DNA of 64,000 nt, taken from the NCBI RefSeq assembly GCF_010389155.1, contig NC_057769.1, positions 24,738,735 to 24,802,734 of the forward strand. Reading direction: 5' to 3'. A program made the translations under genes and the position numbers. Positions within the stretch are counted from its first letter, which is position 1; every line of letters begins with the position of its first letter. Source of the DNA: Erigeron canadensis (taxonomy: Eukaryota; Streptophyta; Magnoliopsida; Asterales; Asteraceae). This document shows positions 20,480 through 32,017 of the stretch, piece by piece. The notes beneath the pieces are model-generated. The model was given only the letters and a program-made list of their open reading frames with translations. It did no database searches and was not told where the DNA came from.

Positions 20480-21650
20480 TAATGAGTTTTGCTCACAAAG
20501 TGTTTGATGAAATGTCTAAACCAAAATGTATAACTAAATCAAATTTGATTATATACGTATTTACTAATTGTACAGTCAATCATACTTGATTGTACATTAT
20601 TCTAAAATTTGAATTTGTTAAATTTGTGTATTGTAACTTTGTTTGTGCAATCAAATTTGATTATGTATTGAGTTTTTAATTACCTGTGTGTTTGTGACTA
20701 TATGTCTATAATCAAATTTGATTATGTGTTGATATTTTAGTGATTTCTATTTTTGCAACTTTATGTCTAGAATCAAATTTGATTATCTACAGAGATTTTA
20801 GAGATTTTGAAACTTTGTTTGTACAATCAGAGTTGATTTTGTATTGAGTTTATAGTTACTTGTGTTTGTGACTAATGTCTACAATCAAATTTGATTATGT
20901 GTTGATATTTGTAGTGATTTCAGTTTTTACAACTTTATGTATAGAATCAAAGTTGATTATGTATAGATAATTTAGACAAAATAAATGAGTTTCATATCAA
21001 GAAACCTATTCAAAATCAAATTTGATTTTATGCATATGGTGTCAAACTTATACAAAATCAAATTTGATTTTGTGCACACATTGAGACAAAACAAATGAGT
21101 AAAAATCAATAACGATTTTAGGCATACAGTGTAAAAAGCCATACAAAATCAAATTTGATTTTATGCATACATTTAGACAAAACAAATGAGTTCCATACCA
21201 AGAAACCTACACAAAATCAAATTTGATTTTACCCATACGGTTTCAAAAACCTATACAAAATCATATTTGATTTTGTGCTCACATTGAGACAAAACAAATG
21301 AGTTGCATACAAAAAAACCTATTCAAAATCAAAATTGATTTTACGCATACAGTTTCAAAAACCTATACAAAATCAAATTTGATCTTGTGCACACATTGAG
21401 ACAAAACAAATGAGTCCCATATCACTAACCTATTCAAAATCAAAATTGATTTTACGCATACAGTGTAAAAAGCTATACAAAATTAAATTTGATTTTATGC
21501 ATACATTTAAACAAAACAAATTTAGCTCATACCAAGAAACCTACACAAAATGAAAATTGATTTTATGCATATGGTTTCAAAAACCTATACAAAATCAAAT
21601 TTGATTTTGTGCACACATTGAGACAAAACAAATGAGTTTCATCCGCTCCG
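20480..21650. repeat. field of AAATCAAATTTGATTT palindromes
   Basis: About twenty copies of the palindrome ATCAAATTTGAT, or one-base variants, recur every 40-70 bp, often extended to AAAATCAAATTTGATTTT. They are separated by short recurring linkers such as GAGACAAAACAAATGAG and GCATACAGT. No coding frame exists. At the left edge (20491-20520) a conceptual frame reads AHKVFDEMSK, resembling a PPR motif. Confidence 0.85.
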
Positions 21651-21659
21651 AAATGGGGT

Positions 21660-23430
21660 GTCCTTTTTAGGGTTTTAGAATGCGTCCCTCCCCCTCCGAA
21701 TCAAATTTGATTTTCCACGCCCCTCCCCTACTAAATCCCGCTCTAGGGTTTAGGATTTGAAGGTCGAGGGTTCGCCGTTAGGCTAACCTTACGACTTCAA
21801 ACCCTAAACTAAATCGCGGGGCCGAAGGCCCACGTGATCACACTCCCTCCTCGGATTCACTTTTAGCCCCCAAGGGTTTAGATTTTAGGGTTTTAGAATG
21901 CGACTTTGCTAAAATGTATGCATAAAATCAAAAATGATTTTGCATAGATTTTTAACATTATACATGTGAAATCAAATTTGATTAGCAATTAAGCTTTAGT
22001 ATAGGGTTTGAAGTCGTAGGGACGACTAACCCTACGACTTCAAACCCTAAACTAAAGCGCGGGGCCGAAGTCCCCCATGACCACACTTCATCCTCGAATT
22101 AGCTTTTAGCCACCAAGGGTTTAGCTTTTAGAGTTTTAGAATGCATCTTTTCTAAAATGTATGCATAAAATCAAAAATTACTTTGCATTGATTTTTAACA
22201 TTATACATGTGAAATCATTTTTAATTAGAAATTAAGCTTTAGTTTAGGGTTTGAAGTCGTAGGCTAACCCTACGACTTCAAACCATAAATTAAAGTACGG
22301 GCCGCAGGCCCCCGTAATCACACTTCCTCCTCGAATTAGCTTTTAGCCCCAAGGGTTTAGCTTTTAGGGTTTTAGAATGCAATTTTTTAAAAATGTATGC
22401 ATAAAATCAAAAATGATTTTACATTGATTTTTAACATTATACATGTGAAATATTTTTGATTAGAAGTTAAGCTTTATTTTAGGGTTTGAAGTTGTAGGGT
22501 TAGCCGACTTCAAACCATAAACTAAAGCGCGGGGCCGAAGGCCCCCGTGATAAAGCTTTAGTGTAGGGTTTGAAGTTGTAGGGTTAGCCGTTAGGATAAC
22601 TCTACGACTTCAAACCCGAAACTAAAGCGCGGGCCGCAGGCCCCTGTAATCACACTTCCCCTCGGATTAGCTTTTAGCCCCCAAGGGTTTAGCTTTTAGG
22701 ATTTTATAATGCAACTTTTTTAAAATGTATGCATAAAATCAAAAATGATTTTGCATTGCTTTTTAACATTATACATGTAGAATCATTTTTGATTAGAAAT
22801 TAAGCTTTAGTGTAGGGTTTGAAGTTGTAGGGTTAGCCGTTAGGTTAGTCTAACTCTACGACTTCAAACCCTAAACTAAAGCGCGGGCCGCAGGCCCCCG
22901 TAATCACACTTCCCCCTCAAATTAGCTTTTAGCCCCCAAGGGTTTAGCTTTTAGGGTTTTAGAATGAAACTTTTCTAAAATGTATGCATAAAATCAAAAA
23001 TGATTTTGCATTAATTTTTAACATTATACATGTGAAATCGTTTTTTATTAGAAATTAAGCTTTAGTTTAGGGTTTGACGTTGTAGGGTTAGCCGTTAGGT
23101 TAACCCTACGACTTCAAACTATAAATTATAGCGCGGGCCGCAGTCCCCCGTAATTACACTTCCCTCTCGGATTAGCTTTTAGCCCCCAAGGGTTTAGCTT
23201 TTAGGGTTTTATACTGCAACTTTTCTAAATTGTATGCATAAAATCAAAAATGATTTTGCATTGATTTTTAACATTATACATGTGACATCATTTTTGATTA
23301 GAAAATAAGTTTTAGTTTAGGGTTTAAAGTTGTAGGGTTAGCCTAGGACTTCAAACCCTAAACTAAAGCGCGGGGCCAAAGGCCCTCGTGATGACACTTC
23401 ACCTTCGGATTTGATTTTGAATAGGTTTAA
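21660..23430. repeat. tandem array of ~245-bp units with nested hairpins
   Basis: About seven units start near 21740, 21992, 22233, 22473, 22803, 23059 and 23309, with a partial unit near 22553. Each has the same order. First is a long hairpin whose arms read CTTTAGTTTAGGGTTTGAAG and its complement around a short GCCGTTAGG loop. Next is a GC-rich hairpin (GGGGCCGAAGGCCCC or GGGCCGCAGGCCC), then AGCTTTTAGCCCCCAAGGG. Last are an ATGCATAAAATCAAAAATGATTTTGCAT-type palindrome and an ATCATTTTTGAT palindrome. Units differ by scattered substitutions. Confidence 0.9.
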
Positions 23431-24489
23431 TGAAATTCCATATATCTACACAAACAAATGAAATTCCATAAATTTGATTTTGAATAGGTTTAATGATACC
23501 GAACACATTTCTTTTGTCTAGATGTATGAATAAAATCAAATATGATTTTGTATGGGTATTTCGCACTGTATGCTTAAAATCATTTTTGATTTTAAATGGG
23601 TGTCTTGATATGTAACTTATTTTGTTTTGTCTTAGCGTGCTATATACAAAATCATATATGATTTTGTATTGCTTTTCCCCAATGTATGCGTAAAATCATT
23701 TTTGATTTTAAATAGTTGATTTTGAATAAGTTTTCAGACTTTATGAGTAAAATCAAAATTGATTTTTAATAAATTTCTTTTTAAGGAAGCCATTTGGTTT
23801 GACTCGATGTGTTACACAAAATCATATATAATTTTGTATATTTTCTTGACAATGTATGCGTAAAATCATATATGATTTTTCATAAGTTTTTCACACTGTA
23901 TGCATAAAATCAAAATTGAATTTAAATAGGTTTATTTGTATAAAACTCATTTGCCTTGTCTCAAATTTATACGTAAAATTATATATGATTTTGAATAAAT
24001 TTTTCATAGTGTATGCTTAAAATCAATTTTAATTCTGAATAAGTTTATTAGAAGCATATACAAAATCTTATATGATTTTCAATATGTTTAATGATACCGA
24101 ACTCACTTTTTTTGTCTAGATGTATGAATAAAATCATATATGATTTTGTATAGGGTTTTGACACACTATAAATAAAATCATTTTTTTTATTTTAAATGGT
24201 TTATTTGTATGAAACTCATTTGGTTTTTTCTCAATGTGTTATAAAAAATCATATATAATTTTGTATAGATTTTCCACAATGTATGCGTAAAATTATTTTT
24301 GATTTTGAATAGTTGATTTTGAATAGGTTTTTCACAATGTATGCGTAAAATCATTTTTGATTTTGAATAGTTCATAATATATAAGATTTTCACACTGTAA
24401 GAGTAAAATTAAATATGATTCTAGGCATAAGAACACAAGTAACTAAAACCTCAATACAAAATCAAATTTGATTGTACAAAACAAAGTTA
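23430..24489. repeat. second palindrome field (ATCATATATGAT types)
   Basis: Palindromes of the forms AAATCATATATGATTT, AAATCATTTTTGATTT and AAATCAAATATGATTT recur every 50-100 bp, with linkers such as AATGTATGCGTAAAATC. The field is interrupted at 24490 by the retrotransposon and resumes at 33149. Confidence 0.8.
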
Positions 24490-24494
24490 CAAAA

Positions 24495-25622
24495 TGATCG
24501 ATGTCGTTGGACCAATCAAATATATAAACTAAATACCTATAACTAGTATGGGTAAGTCGAGTATCGTATCCACAGGGAATCAAGGAAAAGTGTTAAACAA
24601 GTTTACAAAATTGATTAAACTAGACATAAACTTAAAATTGATTGATGGATTGGTTTGATTAACAACTAAAAGTGATTAAAGACTTAACAAAATAACTCAA
24701 TTAAACAAAGTAGACCATTCTCATGCTTTAAATTATGTTTTCAAATATGTAATCTGACTTATACTCATTGGAAATCACATAGACATGATTCGTTATAACG
24801 TTTGGATTGAATGAATTCAAGAACTAGACTAATCGGTTGTGATGATTCACGATAACGAAAACCGGGGAATTGACACAACTAGACTTCTAATTCATTAAAA
24901 TAAACTATAAGTTCATAAGAGATTCATTCAATAATCAATGATCAATTAACAAGTTAAAACCAAATGATAGATGAATTTCATTCAAGTCATGAACAAATAA
25001 TCATTCAAACAATCCAAACAACATTAGATGTAAAAGACTAATAAAGAATTAAACATCTAATCCAACATGAGTATAAGAAAGATTGAACATAAATGTCTTA
25101 CATAATTGTTCACATGAGAATGATCAATAGAAAACCTAGCCTATCATCTTCATCATTGAATCTTCTATTTGAATTGTCATCTTCATGAATTCGTGAATTG
25201 ATGATGATATTGGGGTCTTCTTTTTGTTAGGAACTGCTATTGTGAGTGAAAAATATGAATGGTAACTCCCAAAATCGTATTGTGAATGGAATATAACTGA
25301 ATGTTAATTAAAACCAAAAAAATCGGATTTCTGATCAGCACCTGGCGTAACCTACGCCCCTCCTAGGCGTAAGGTACGCCCTTCTGACTTTTGCCTGGCG
25401 TAACCTACGCTGAAAGGGACCGTAGGTTACGGCCTTTGTTTCTTCATCATTCCAGATTTTTTCTTCTTGGTTCCTTGACTCGTTTCTTGATTCAACTAGC
25501 TCCATTTCATCGCCTAGTGCCTGAAACATTTAACAAACATAAAGGTATCCCTAATCGTCTATTAAGCTTCACAAAACAAGCCGGTTTTACCTCTTAAAAT
25601 CATGCATTCTAGGCGTTTATCA
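24495..25622 (-). repeat. 3' LTR of the Athila-like element
   Basis: This 1128-bp LTR starts TGATCGATGTCG and ends GCGTTTATCA on the + strand. It is nearly identical to 32018-33143. It contains spaced GC-rich motifs (GGCGTAACCTACGCC and variants at 25342-25440). Confidence 0.93.
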
Positions 25623-25634
25623 CATTCCCCAACT
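25623..25634 (-). other. polypurine tract
   Basis: On the minus strand the purine-rich AGTTGGGGAATG abuts the start of the 3' LTR, the expected plus-strand priming site. Confidence 0.7.
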
Positions 25635-26511
25635 TAACTCTTTTCGTCCCGAAAAGACATTCATCATGTGTCAAAGCTAATTTACAATCCTATAATACTT
25701 CCTATCACCAAAGAAACACCATATAAGAATTATATCAACTATACATACTTGTAAAACCGAATCTTCAAGCAACCTTCAAAGTACACTTGGGCAAAACTAA
25801 GCAATGCAAACCAAACTACATAACACAACCAACTCATGAGACTTACAACTATCAAAAGATTTACGACTAGCAAATAGAAATATATAAATGTGCAATTAAA
25901 CCTAATAAACCTCAAATTCGCCACAATACATGCATCACACTCTCACAATGTGCACTCCCCTCGGTTCATATTTGAGTGAATTAGCAAAAGATGTGCCAAT
26001 ATATATATATATATATGAAGCTCTCAACTCATTATTGCACACTAAAAGTCATAGGCTAGTACACAAATCGAATCAAGACCTCATAACTCAAACTATTACT
26101 TCGGTATTCATACAAGATTGATGGAAATATGGAATGAAACACGGTAATAATTCTCAATTGGGCGATTTACTAGAATGATTTTGGAACAATTCACTTTTGG
26201 TTCTTTTGAATCAACTTACATAGATAATTGAATTGGATTTCACTTATGACCATATACTTTGACTTTCTTAACCGGATTTTTCAATTTGACTTCAATTTGT
26301 TCTTTCTTTCGATTCATCATCATAAAAAACACAACTTTGAACTATTAACGGATTTCATGACGAAGTGAAGTGAACTATGGCGTTTTGAAAGCGGTACGAT
26401 AGGCCCATAAAGCATCATTGAGTTTGGTAGACCAATCTTTTCTATCGGGCCTAACCGTCTTTGCAAAAAAATTTTAATTTGCCTATTGGAAACCTCAACT
26501 TGACCACTCGT
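25635..26511 (-). other. 3' non-coding region and broken integrase tail
   Basis: Beyond the stop at 26512-26514 the minus strand still reads integrase-like sequence ([12 protein letters not shown]). After a one-base shift in an A/T run it continues to [15 protein letters not shown], reaching about 26350. The rest down to the polypurine tract shows no gene. Confidence 0.6.
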
Positions 26512-27582
26512 TTATGGGTGGTAAGGAGTAGCAATTCGGTGGTTTACGCCATACCGTTTGAGAAGTTTGCCAAATTGAAAATTTTTAAAATGAGGCCCCC
26601 CATCACTTATGATGACACGAGGGATTCCAAATCTTGAAAAGATATTACTTTGCACAAACTTACAAACAACGGTATGGTCATTGGTTCTAGTGGCTATGGC
26701 TTCTACCCATTTGGAAACATAGTCTACGGCCACTAAAATGTAGTAATTACCAAAAGAATTAGGGAAGGGACCCATAAAATCAATGCCCCAAACATCAAAA
26801 ATATTAACAATTAAGATTGGTTGCATGGGCATTTCGTTCCTCTTGGTTATACTACCTAGTTGTTGACACCTAACACACTTTTTAACAAATTCAGCGGCAT
26901 CTTTAAAGATACTAGGCCAAAACAAACCACACATAAGAACCTTATAACCTGTCTTTTGGCCGCTGAAATGACCTCCACATGCAAATGAATGTGCATGCGT
27001 CAACACTTCTTGAATTTCTTCTCCCGGAACACAACTTCTCACCAATTGATCCGGGCCAACTTTGAACAAATCTGGGTCATCCCAAATGTATTGCTTCGCT
27101 TGTGCCAAGGATTGTTGCTTCTTTCTTTTAGGCCAATGTTCCGGGATCTTACTTGCGGACAAAAAATTCACAAAATTTGCATACCAAGAAACAATAGAAA
27201 CGGTTAGTAGATGTTCATCCGGAAAGGTTTCATTGATCTCCTTGGTTGGTTCACCATCCATGACTTGAATTCTTGACAAGTGGTCCGCTACCTCATTCTC
27301 ACTTCCTTTCTTGTCTCTGATTTCCAAATCAAACTCTTGTAGTAGCAACACCCACCGAATTAGCCTTGGTTTTGCATCCTTTTTCTCCATCAAATGCTTC
27401 ACCGCGCTATGATCTGTGTACACTATCACTTTGCTACCACAAATGTAAGAACGAAACTTGTCAAGTGCATAAACAACAGCAAGCAATTCTTTTTCGGTGG
27501 TTGTATAATTCAATTGGGCATCCGATAAAGTTTTGCTTGCATAATAAATCACAACGGGTTTCTTATCTACCCGTTGCCCCAA
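26512..27582 (-). pseudogene. RNase H and integrase of the Athila-like element, truncated frame
   Basis: The frame covers the RNase H part ([31 protein letters not shown] and [16 protein letters not shown]). It then has the integrase zinc-binding HHCC region ([11 protein letters not shown] with CVRCQQLG) and the integrase core with two catalytic aspartates, in GIDFMGPF and ISDGGPHF. It ends at a premature TAA at 26512-26514, just before the segment holding the third catalytic acidic residue. It is out of frame with the RT frame upstream because of an 11-bp duplication at 27577-27598. It reads from the same polyprotein and is not a separate gene. Confidence 0.88.
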
Positions 27583-28523
27583 AGCAGCCCCAAAACAGCC
27601 CCAATTGCAAAGTCACTTGCATCACACATAATTTCAAAAGACATGGACCAATTAGGTGATTGCAAAATGGGGGCTTCAACCAATTTCTCTTTCAAGGTTT
27701 CGAAAGCTTTTAAACACTCTTCATCAAAAACAAAAGGTGCATCTTTTAGTAACAAATTACACAAAGGTTTTGTAATGACACTAAATCCCTTGATGAACCT
27801 TCTATAAAATTCGGCGTGTCCAAGAAAAGAACGGACACCCTTAACATTGATTGGAGGGGGTAAAGTAGAAATGACTTTGATTTTGGCTCGGACAACTTCC
27901 ATGCCTTTGTTTGAAATCACATGACCCAAAACCGTCCCCTCTTGAACCATGAAGTGGCTCTTTTCCCAACTTAAAACCAAATTTGTCTCAACACATCTTT
28001 TCAAAACTTTTGTAAGCTCATCAAGACAATTATCAAAGGTTTGACCAAAAATTGAAAAATCATCCATAAAGATTTCTAGTGAATCACCGACCATATCTGA
28101 AAAGATACTCATCATACACCTTTGAAAGATGGCTGGAGCATTACACAACTCGAATGGCATTCGCCTAAAGGCAAAAGTCCCATATGGGCATGTAAATGTG
28201 GTCTTGTGTTGGTCATCGGGATGAATAGCAATCTGATTAGAACCTGAGCAACCATCTAGAAAACAATAAAACTTCTGACCTGCAAGTTTTTCGATGATTT
28301 GATCAATGAATGGTAATGGGAAATGATCTTTTGAAGTAGCGGTGTTCAATTTCCTGTAGTTAATGCACACCCTCCACCCGGTGATGGGTCGAGTTGCAAT
28401 TTGCTCACCACTATCTACTTTCACCACTTGAATTCCAGCTTTCTTAGGTACCGTTTGTGTTGGACTTACCCATGTACTATCCGAAATTGGGTAAACAATT
28501 CCAGCATCCAACCATTTTAGCAT
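27567..28523 (-). pseudogene. reverse transcriptase of the Athila-like element
   Basis: This frame gives a 318-residue RT segment. It starts at the frameshift (KWLDAGIVYPISDS), passes GWRVCINYRKLNTATSKDHF and TTFTCPYGTFAFRRMPF, and contains the catalytic FMDDFSIFG (Y/F-x-D-D). It continues through KPLCNLLLKDAPF to the start of RNase H at [12 protein letters not shown]. The loop usually read as GYSGY is GCSGS here, a likely damaging change. A tandem 8-bp duplication (CATTTTAG at 28513-28528 on +) separates it from gag-protease, and an 11-bp duplication at its end from RNase H. Confidence 0.9.
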
Positions 28524-31500
28524 TTTAGCACCTCCTTCTTCACAACTTCACGCATATGTGTATTCAACCTTCTTTGAGCATCACGTGAAGGTTTTGCTTC
28601 AGAATCAATGATTATCTTATGCATCACAATTGATGGACTAATGCCTTTCAAATCGGCAATTGTCCACCCAATGGCTGCCTTATACTCCTTGAGCACTTTT
28701 AGCAATGCCTTTTCTTGAACTTCTTCCAAATTCGATGCAATAATCACCAGCAAAGTTTGTTCTTCTCCCAAAAATGCATACTTCAAATGAGATGGGAGTT
28801 CTTTCAACTCAACTTGTGGTGGACTTTCAATGGAAGGTTTGAGATGAGTATCAATGTGATCCGGTAGACTTTCCACCAAATGAGTCCATGGTGGTCTACC
28901 TTCTTGAATTACCATGATCTCCCAATCCTTTTCTTCCTTCTTCAATGTTTCACTATGCTCCACAGTTAACCTGTCAACCAAAGCACAAGACTCCCGTGTG
29001 TCTTCCTCACTTTCATGAGAAATGCACTCATCAATGACGTCCGCCATAAAGCATTCGTCACTAACTACGGGGTTAGGAACACTAGCAAAAACATTTAATC
29101 TAATCTTACGGTTGCCAAAGGTCATTTCAACCGTACCCCGCCTACAATCAATTAATGCATTAGCGGTGGCCAAAAAGGGCCTACCCATGATGACATTGGG
29201 TTGCCTCGCATTACCGCTTGGTGCAAAATCAAAAACCAAAAAGTCTACGGGGTAATAAAAGTCCTCCACCTTCACTGTGACATCTTGGACAATTCCTCTT
29301 GGAAGTTTTAGTGACAAATCAGCCATCACCAAGGTGGTGTCGACTTTTTCCAATGGTCCAAAGTCATATTGATCATACAACATACCCGGTAGGATACTCA
29401 CACCCGCCCCCATATCCAAAAGTGCCTTGTTCATTTTAAAATCACCAACTTGAATTGTAATTAAAGGCGCTCCAGGATCTTGGAGTTTAGGTGGGAGTAT
29501 ACCCATCACAACAGCACTAACTTCCTCATTCAAAATAATCTTCTTTGGAAGTTTATGATGCCGTTTTTGGGTACACAACTCCTTAAGATATTTAGCATAG
29601 GCCGGAACTTGTTTAATAATGTCAATAAGAGGTATATTGATTTTCACTTGTTTAAAAATTTCCCACTTTTCTTCCTCATGGGGACCTCTTTTCTTAAGTG
29701 TAGGCCTAAGTTTTGGATCAATCAAAGCCAAAGGAAAAGGAATGGTATTACTCTCCATATCCTTTCCTTGTTTTTCAGAAAATTTTTCACTAGACCTATT
29801 GTTTTTTACCTCTTTAAAAGACACTTTTTTACTTGGTTTAGGCAAAACAAATTCCGGTTCATGCTCACTATCTTGGTCATCATCAACATCCTCCACCACA
29901 CCATCAACAAGTGATGATGGAGGCACAACTTTATTATCATAAGCTTTACCACTACGAAAAATACTTACATTGTTTATCTCCACATTCTTGACATTCTTCG
30001 GACCGCCACTTTGATGTTGTCGATTGATCTTCGTGTCACTTGGTAACTTTCCTGGATTCTTCCTCGATTCCGACACCTCCTCTGCCAATTGACCTACTTG
30101 CTTTTTCAAACTCTCAACTGTCTTGTCCCGAATCTCGTTCTTTCGATCCATTTCCTTCAAGTACTCCATAATTTCCCCGGTTGACACCTCATTGCTTCCC
30201 GATGCTCCACCTTGGTTATTACCTTGTTGAAAGTTTCTTGGGTAGCCTCGATTGAATCCTTGATTTTGGCCACCTTGGTAATTCCCTTGGTTGTAAGTTC
30301 GGCCTTGGAATGGTTGAAATGGTGCTCCACTATTTTGGTTGTTTCCTTGAAAGTTCGGGTTGAGTTGATTTGAAGATTTTCCATATTGAAGGTTTGGATG
30401 GTTTCCCATTCCCGGATGATAAGTGTTGGAGTTCATGTCAAATGGTCTCTTTTCTCCATATACTTGATTCACTTCTTCAACTTGTTCCGGGATCAATGGA
30501 CATTGCAAAGCCGTACGTCCAAGTTCATCACAACTTTCACAAATCGGGTATTCTTGAGAAACTTGAGCAACACCCTGATTTTCAACTTTCCCCAACTTAG
30601 CAAACTTCCGTTCCAAAGCTTCAAGTCGATCTTTGGTGGCTTGATCACTTGTGGATGATGAAGAAGCTATTGGATGCCTTGCTCTCCTATTCGATTGAGC
30701 TTGCCTTTTCGAATTCACACTCATTTTCTCCAAGAATTCCCAATCAACATCTTCAGGATTAGTCAAGAAAGTTCCATTGCTAATTGAATCCACATCTCTT
30801 TTCTCTTCCGGTAGTAAACCATCATAGAAAGCCGTGATCAACTCCCATTTAGCAATTCCATGATGTGGACAAGTTCTCAACAACTCATTAAACCTCTTGA
30901 AAGCTTCATGAAAAGCTTCACCCGATTGTTGCTGAAAAGTTCTTATTGAAGTTCTTGCATCACTAGTCTTTTGCATCGTATAATACTCATCCAAGAATTG
31001 TTGTTGCATTTCAGCCCATGTAAAGATACTACCCGATGGCAATGATAAAAACCATTGCTTTGCTTTATCCTTCAAAGTGAACTGAAATAAGACTAGTTTA
31101 ACTTCAACCGGAGAAAATCCTTGACCTCCAATGGTAGCCTCAAACTCCGACAAGTGCAAATAAGGCTCCTCCATTGCTTTACCATAGAAACTTGGTAAAA
31201 TACTCAAATATTGAGGTCTAACTTCAAAAGCTCTACCCCTCAACACCGGTGGTACTATAGGTGAGGCATTAACGGCTATGGCGGGTCGGAAATGACTATC
31301 AACTCCTTGTGGTGGAGGTTGATAGTTCATATTAGGAATGACACGGTTGTTGGGTGGGACTCCACGACGGTAGTGACGTGGTGGTGGTCCTTGAGGAATT
31401 CTTGGGTTGATGTATTGAGGTTGATTAAATTGAGGATATTGAATGTTTTGTGGTTGCCCATAATCATCTCCATCATTCCAATCATATCCATCATCATGAT

Positions 31501-31834
31501 TATCAAACCTCCCATCATTCCAATTATCAACCCTTTCATACACCGATTCCGTAGACCGTGATCCTTCTCCAACAAAGGTTGGTGTTCCAGTTCGGTGAGG
31601 ACTTGTGAATCCGCTTCTCACGGATCGGGGTGGATGTTGTTGTTGAGGTTGGTTTTGGGGTTGGACATTTTGTTCAAGGTTAGGTTCTTGTTGGATTCCG
31701 GTTGGTTGAATAATTGGTGGTATATTTCCGGGATTACTCATGTTTGCACGATGAAGTACTCGGTTTCTCCTAGCTGTTTTCTCAATTTCTGGATCAAACA
31801 ACAACGGTGATTTCTTTGAATACCTCGTATGCAT
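28517..31834 (-). CDS. Gag-protease polyprotein of the Athila-like element
   Basis: The first ATG of the open frame is at 31834 (MHTRYSKK). The frame runs about 1100 residues to a stop made by the 8-bp duplication. The N-terminus has the Athila-type RYSKKSPLLFDPEIEKTARR segment, then a proline/glutamine- and asparagine-rich region. The Gag core follows (FQFTLKDKAKQWFLSLPSGS, QFLDEYYTMQKT and TAFYDGLLPEEKRDVDS). A cysteine cluster, CESCDELGRTALQC, stands where a zinc knuckle is expected but lacks the histidine. The aspartic protease lies near KALLDMGAGVSILP. The leader to the 5' LTR is about 160 bp. Many frames on the opposite strand are shadows of this one. Confidence 0.9.
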   Translation of the reverse strand: MHTRYSKKSPLLFDPEIEKTARRNRVLHRANMSNPGNIPPIIQPTGIQQEPNLEQNVQPQNQPQQQHPPRSVRSGFTSPHRTGTPTFVGEGSRSTESVYERVDNWNDGRFDNHDDGYDWNDGDDYGQPQNIQYPQFNQPQYINPRIPQGPPPRHYRRGVPPNNRVIPNMNYQPPPQGVDSHFRPAIAVNASPIVPPVLRGRAFEVRPQYLSILPSFYGKAMEEPYLHLSEFEATIGGQGFSPVEVKLVLFQFTLKDKAKQWFLSLPSGSIFTWAEMQQQFLDEYYTMQKTSDARTSIRTFQQQSGEAFHEAFKRFNELLRTCPHHGIAKWELITAFYDGLLPEEKRDVDSISNGTFLTNPEDVDWEFLEKMSVNSKRQAQSNRRARHPIASSSSTSDQATKDRLEALERKFAKLGKVENQGVAQVSQEYPICESCDELGRTALQCPLIPEQVEEVNQVYGEKRPFDMNSNTYHPGMGNHPNLQYGKSSNQLNPNFQGNNQNSGAPFQPFQGRTYNQGNYQGGQNQGFNRGYPRNFQQGNNQGGASGSNEVSTGEIMEYLKEMDRKNEIRDKTVESLKKQVGQLAEEVSESRKNPGKLPSDTKINRQHQSGGPKNVKNVEINNVSIFRSGKAYDNKVVPPSSLVDGVVEDVDDDQDSEHEPEFVLPKPSKKVSFKEVKNNRSSEKFSEKQGKDMESNTIPFPLALIDPKLRPTLKKRGPHEEEKWEIFKQVKINIPLIDIIKQVPAYAKYLKELCTQKRHHKLPKKIILNEEVSAVVMGILPPKLQDPGAPLITIQVGDFKMNKALLDMGAGVSILPGMLYDQYDFGPLEKVDTTLVMADLSLKLPRGIVQDVTVKVEDFYYPVDFLVFDFAPSGNARQPNVIMGRPFLATANALIDCRRGTVEMTFGNRKIRLNVFASVPNPVVSDECFMADVIDECISHESEEDTRESCALVDRLTVEHSETLKKEEKDWEIMVIQEGRPPWTHLVESLPDHIDTHLKPSIESPPQVELKELPSHLKYAFLGEEQTLLVIIASNLEEVQEKALLKVLKEYKAAIGWTIADLKGISPSIVMHKIIIDSEAKPSRDAQRRLNTHMREVVKKEVLKC

Positions 31835-31994
31835 AAACAACCTGTAAGCTACACAAATAACACACCTAGCGTAATTCGGAAATACAAAAATGCAAAGAAA
31901 ATAAACAAACTAATAACAAAACTAAACTAATTCTTTTTGTATTTTCTAAAAAATTTAACAAATTGAAAGTAACTTTAACACTTTGCACACCGAT

Positions 31995-32012
31995 TCCCCG
32001 GTAGCGGCGCCA
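31995..32012 (-). other. primer binding site (tRNA-Asp type)
   Basis: Five bases inside the 5' LTR the minus strand reads TGGCGCCGCTACCGGGGA. From memory this matches the 3' end of plant tRNA-Asp with about two mismatches. Athila elements are known to use this primer. Confidence 0.8.
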
Positions 32013-32017
32013 AAATT

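Noticed and set aside
21740..23370. Telomere-like TTTAGGG motifs in the hairpin array
   Set aside because: The motif occurs once or a few times per unit within longer non-telomeric sequence, not as a TTTAGGG tandem run.
20480..24489. CRISPR-like array
   Set aside because: Repeats are short palindromes with irregular spacing in a plant genome; there is no repeat-spacer regularity and no cas genes.
29480..29942. Plus-strand frames opposite gag-protease
   Set aside because: They are mirror images of the Gag-protease coding strand with no domain sense.
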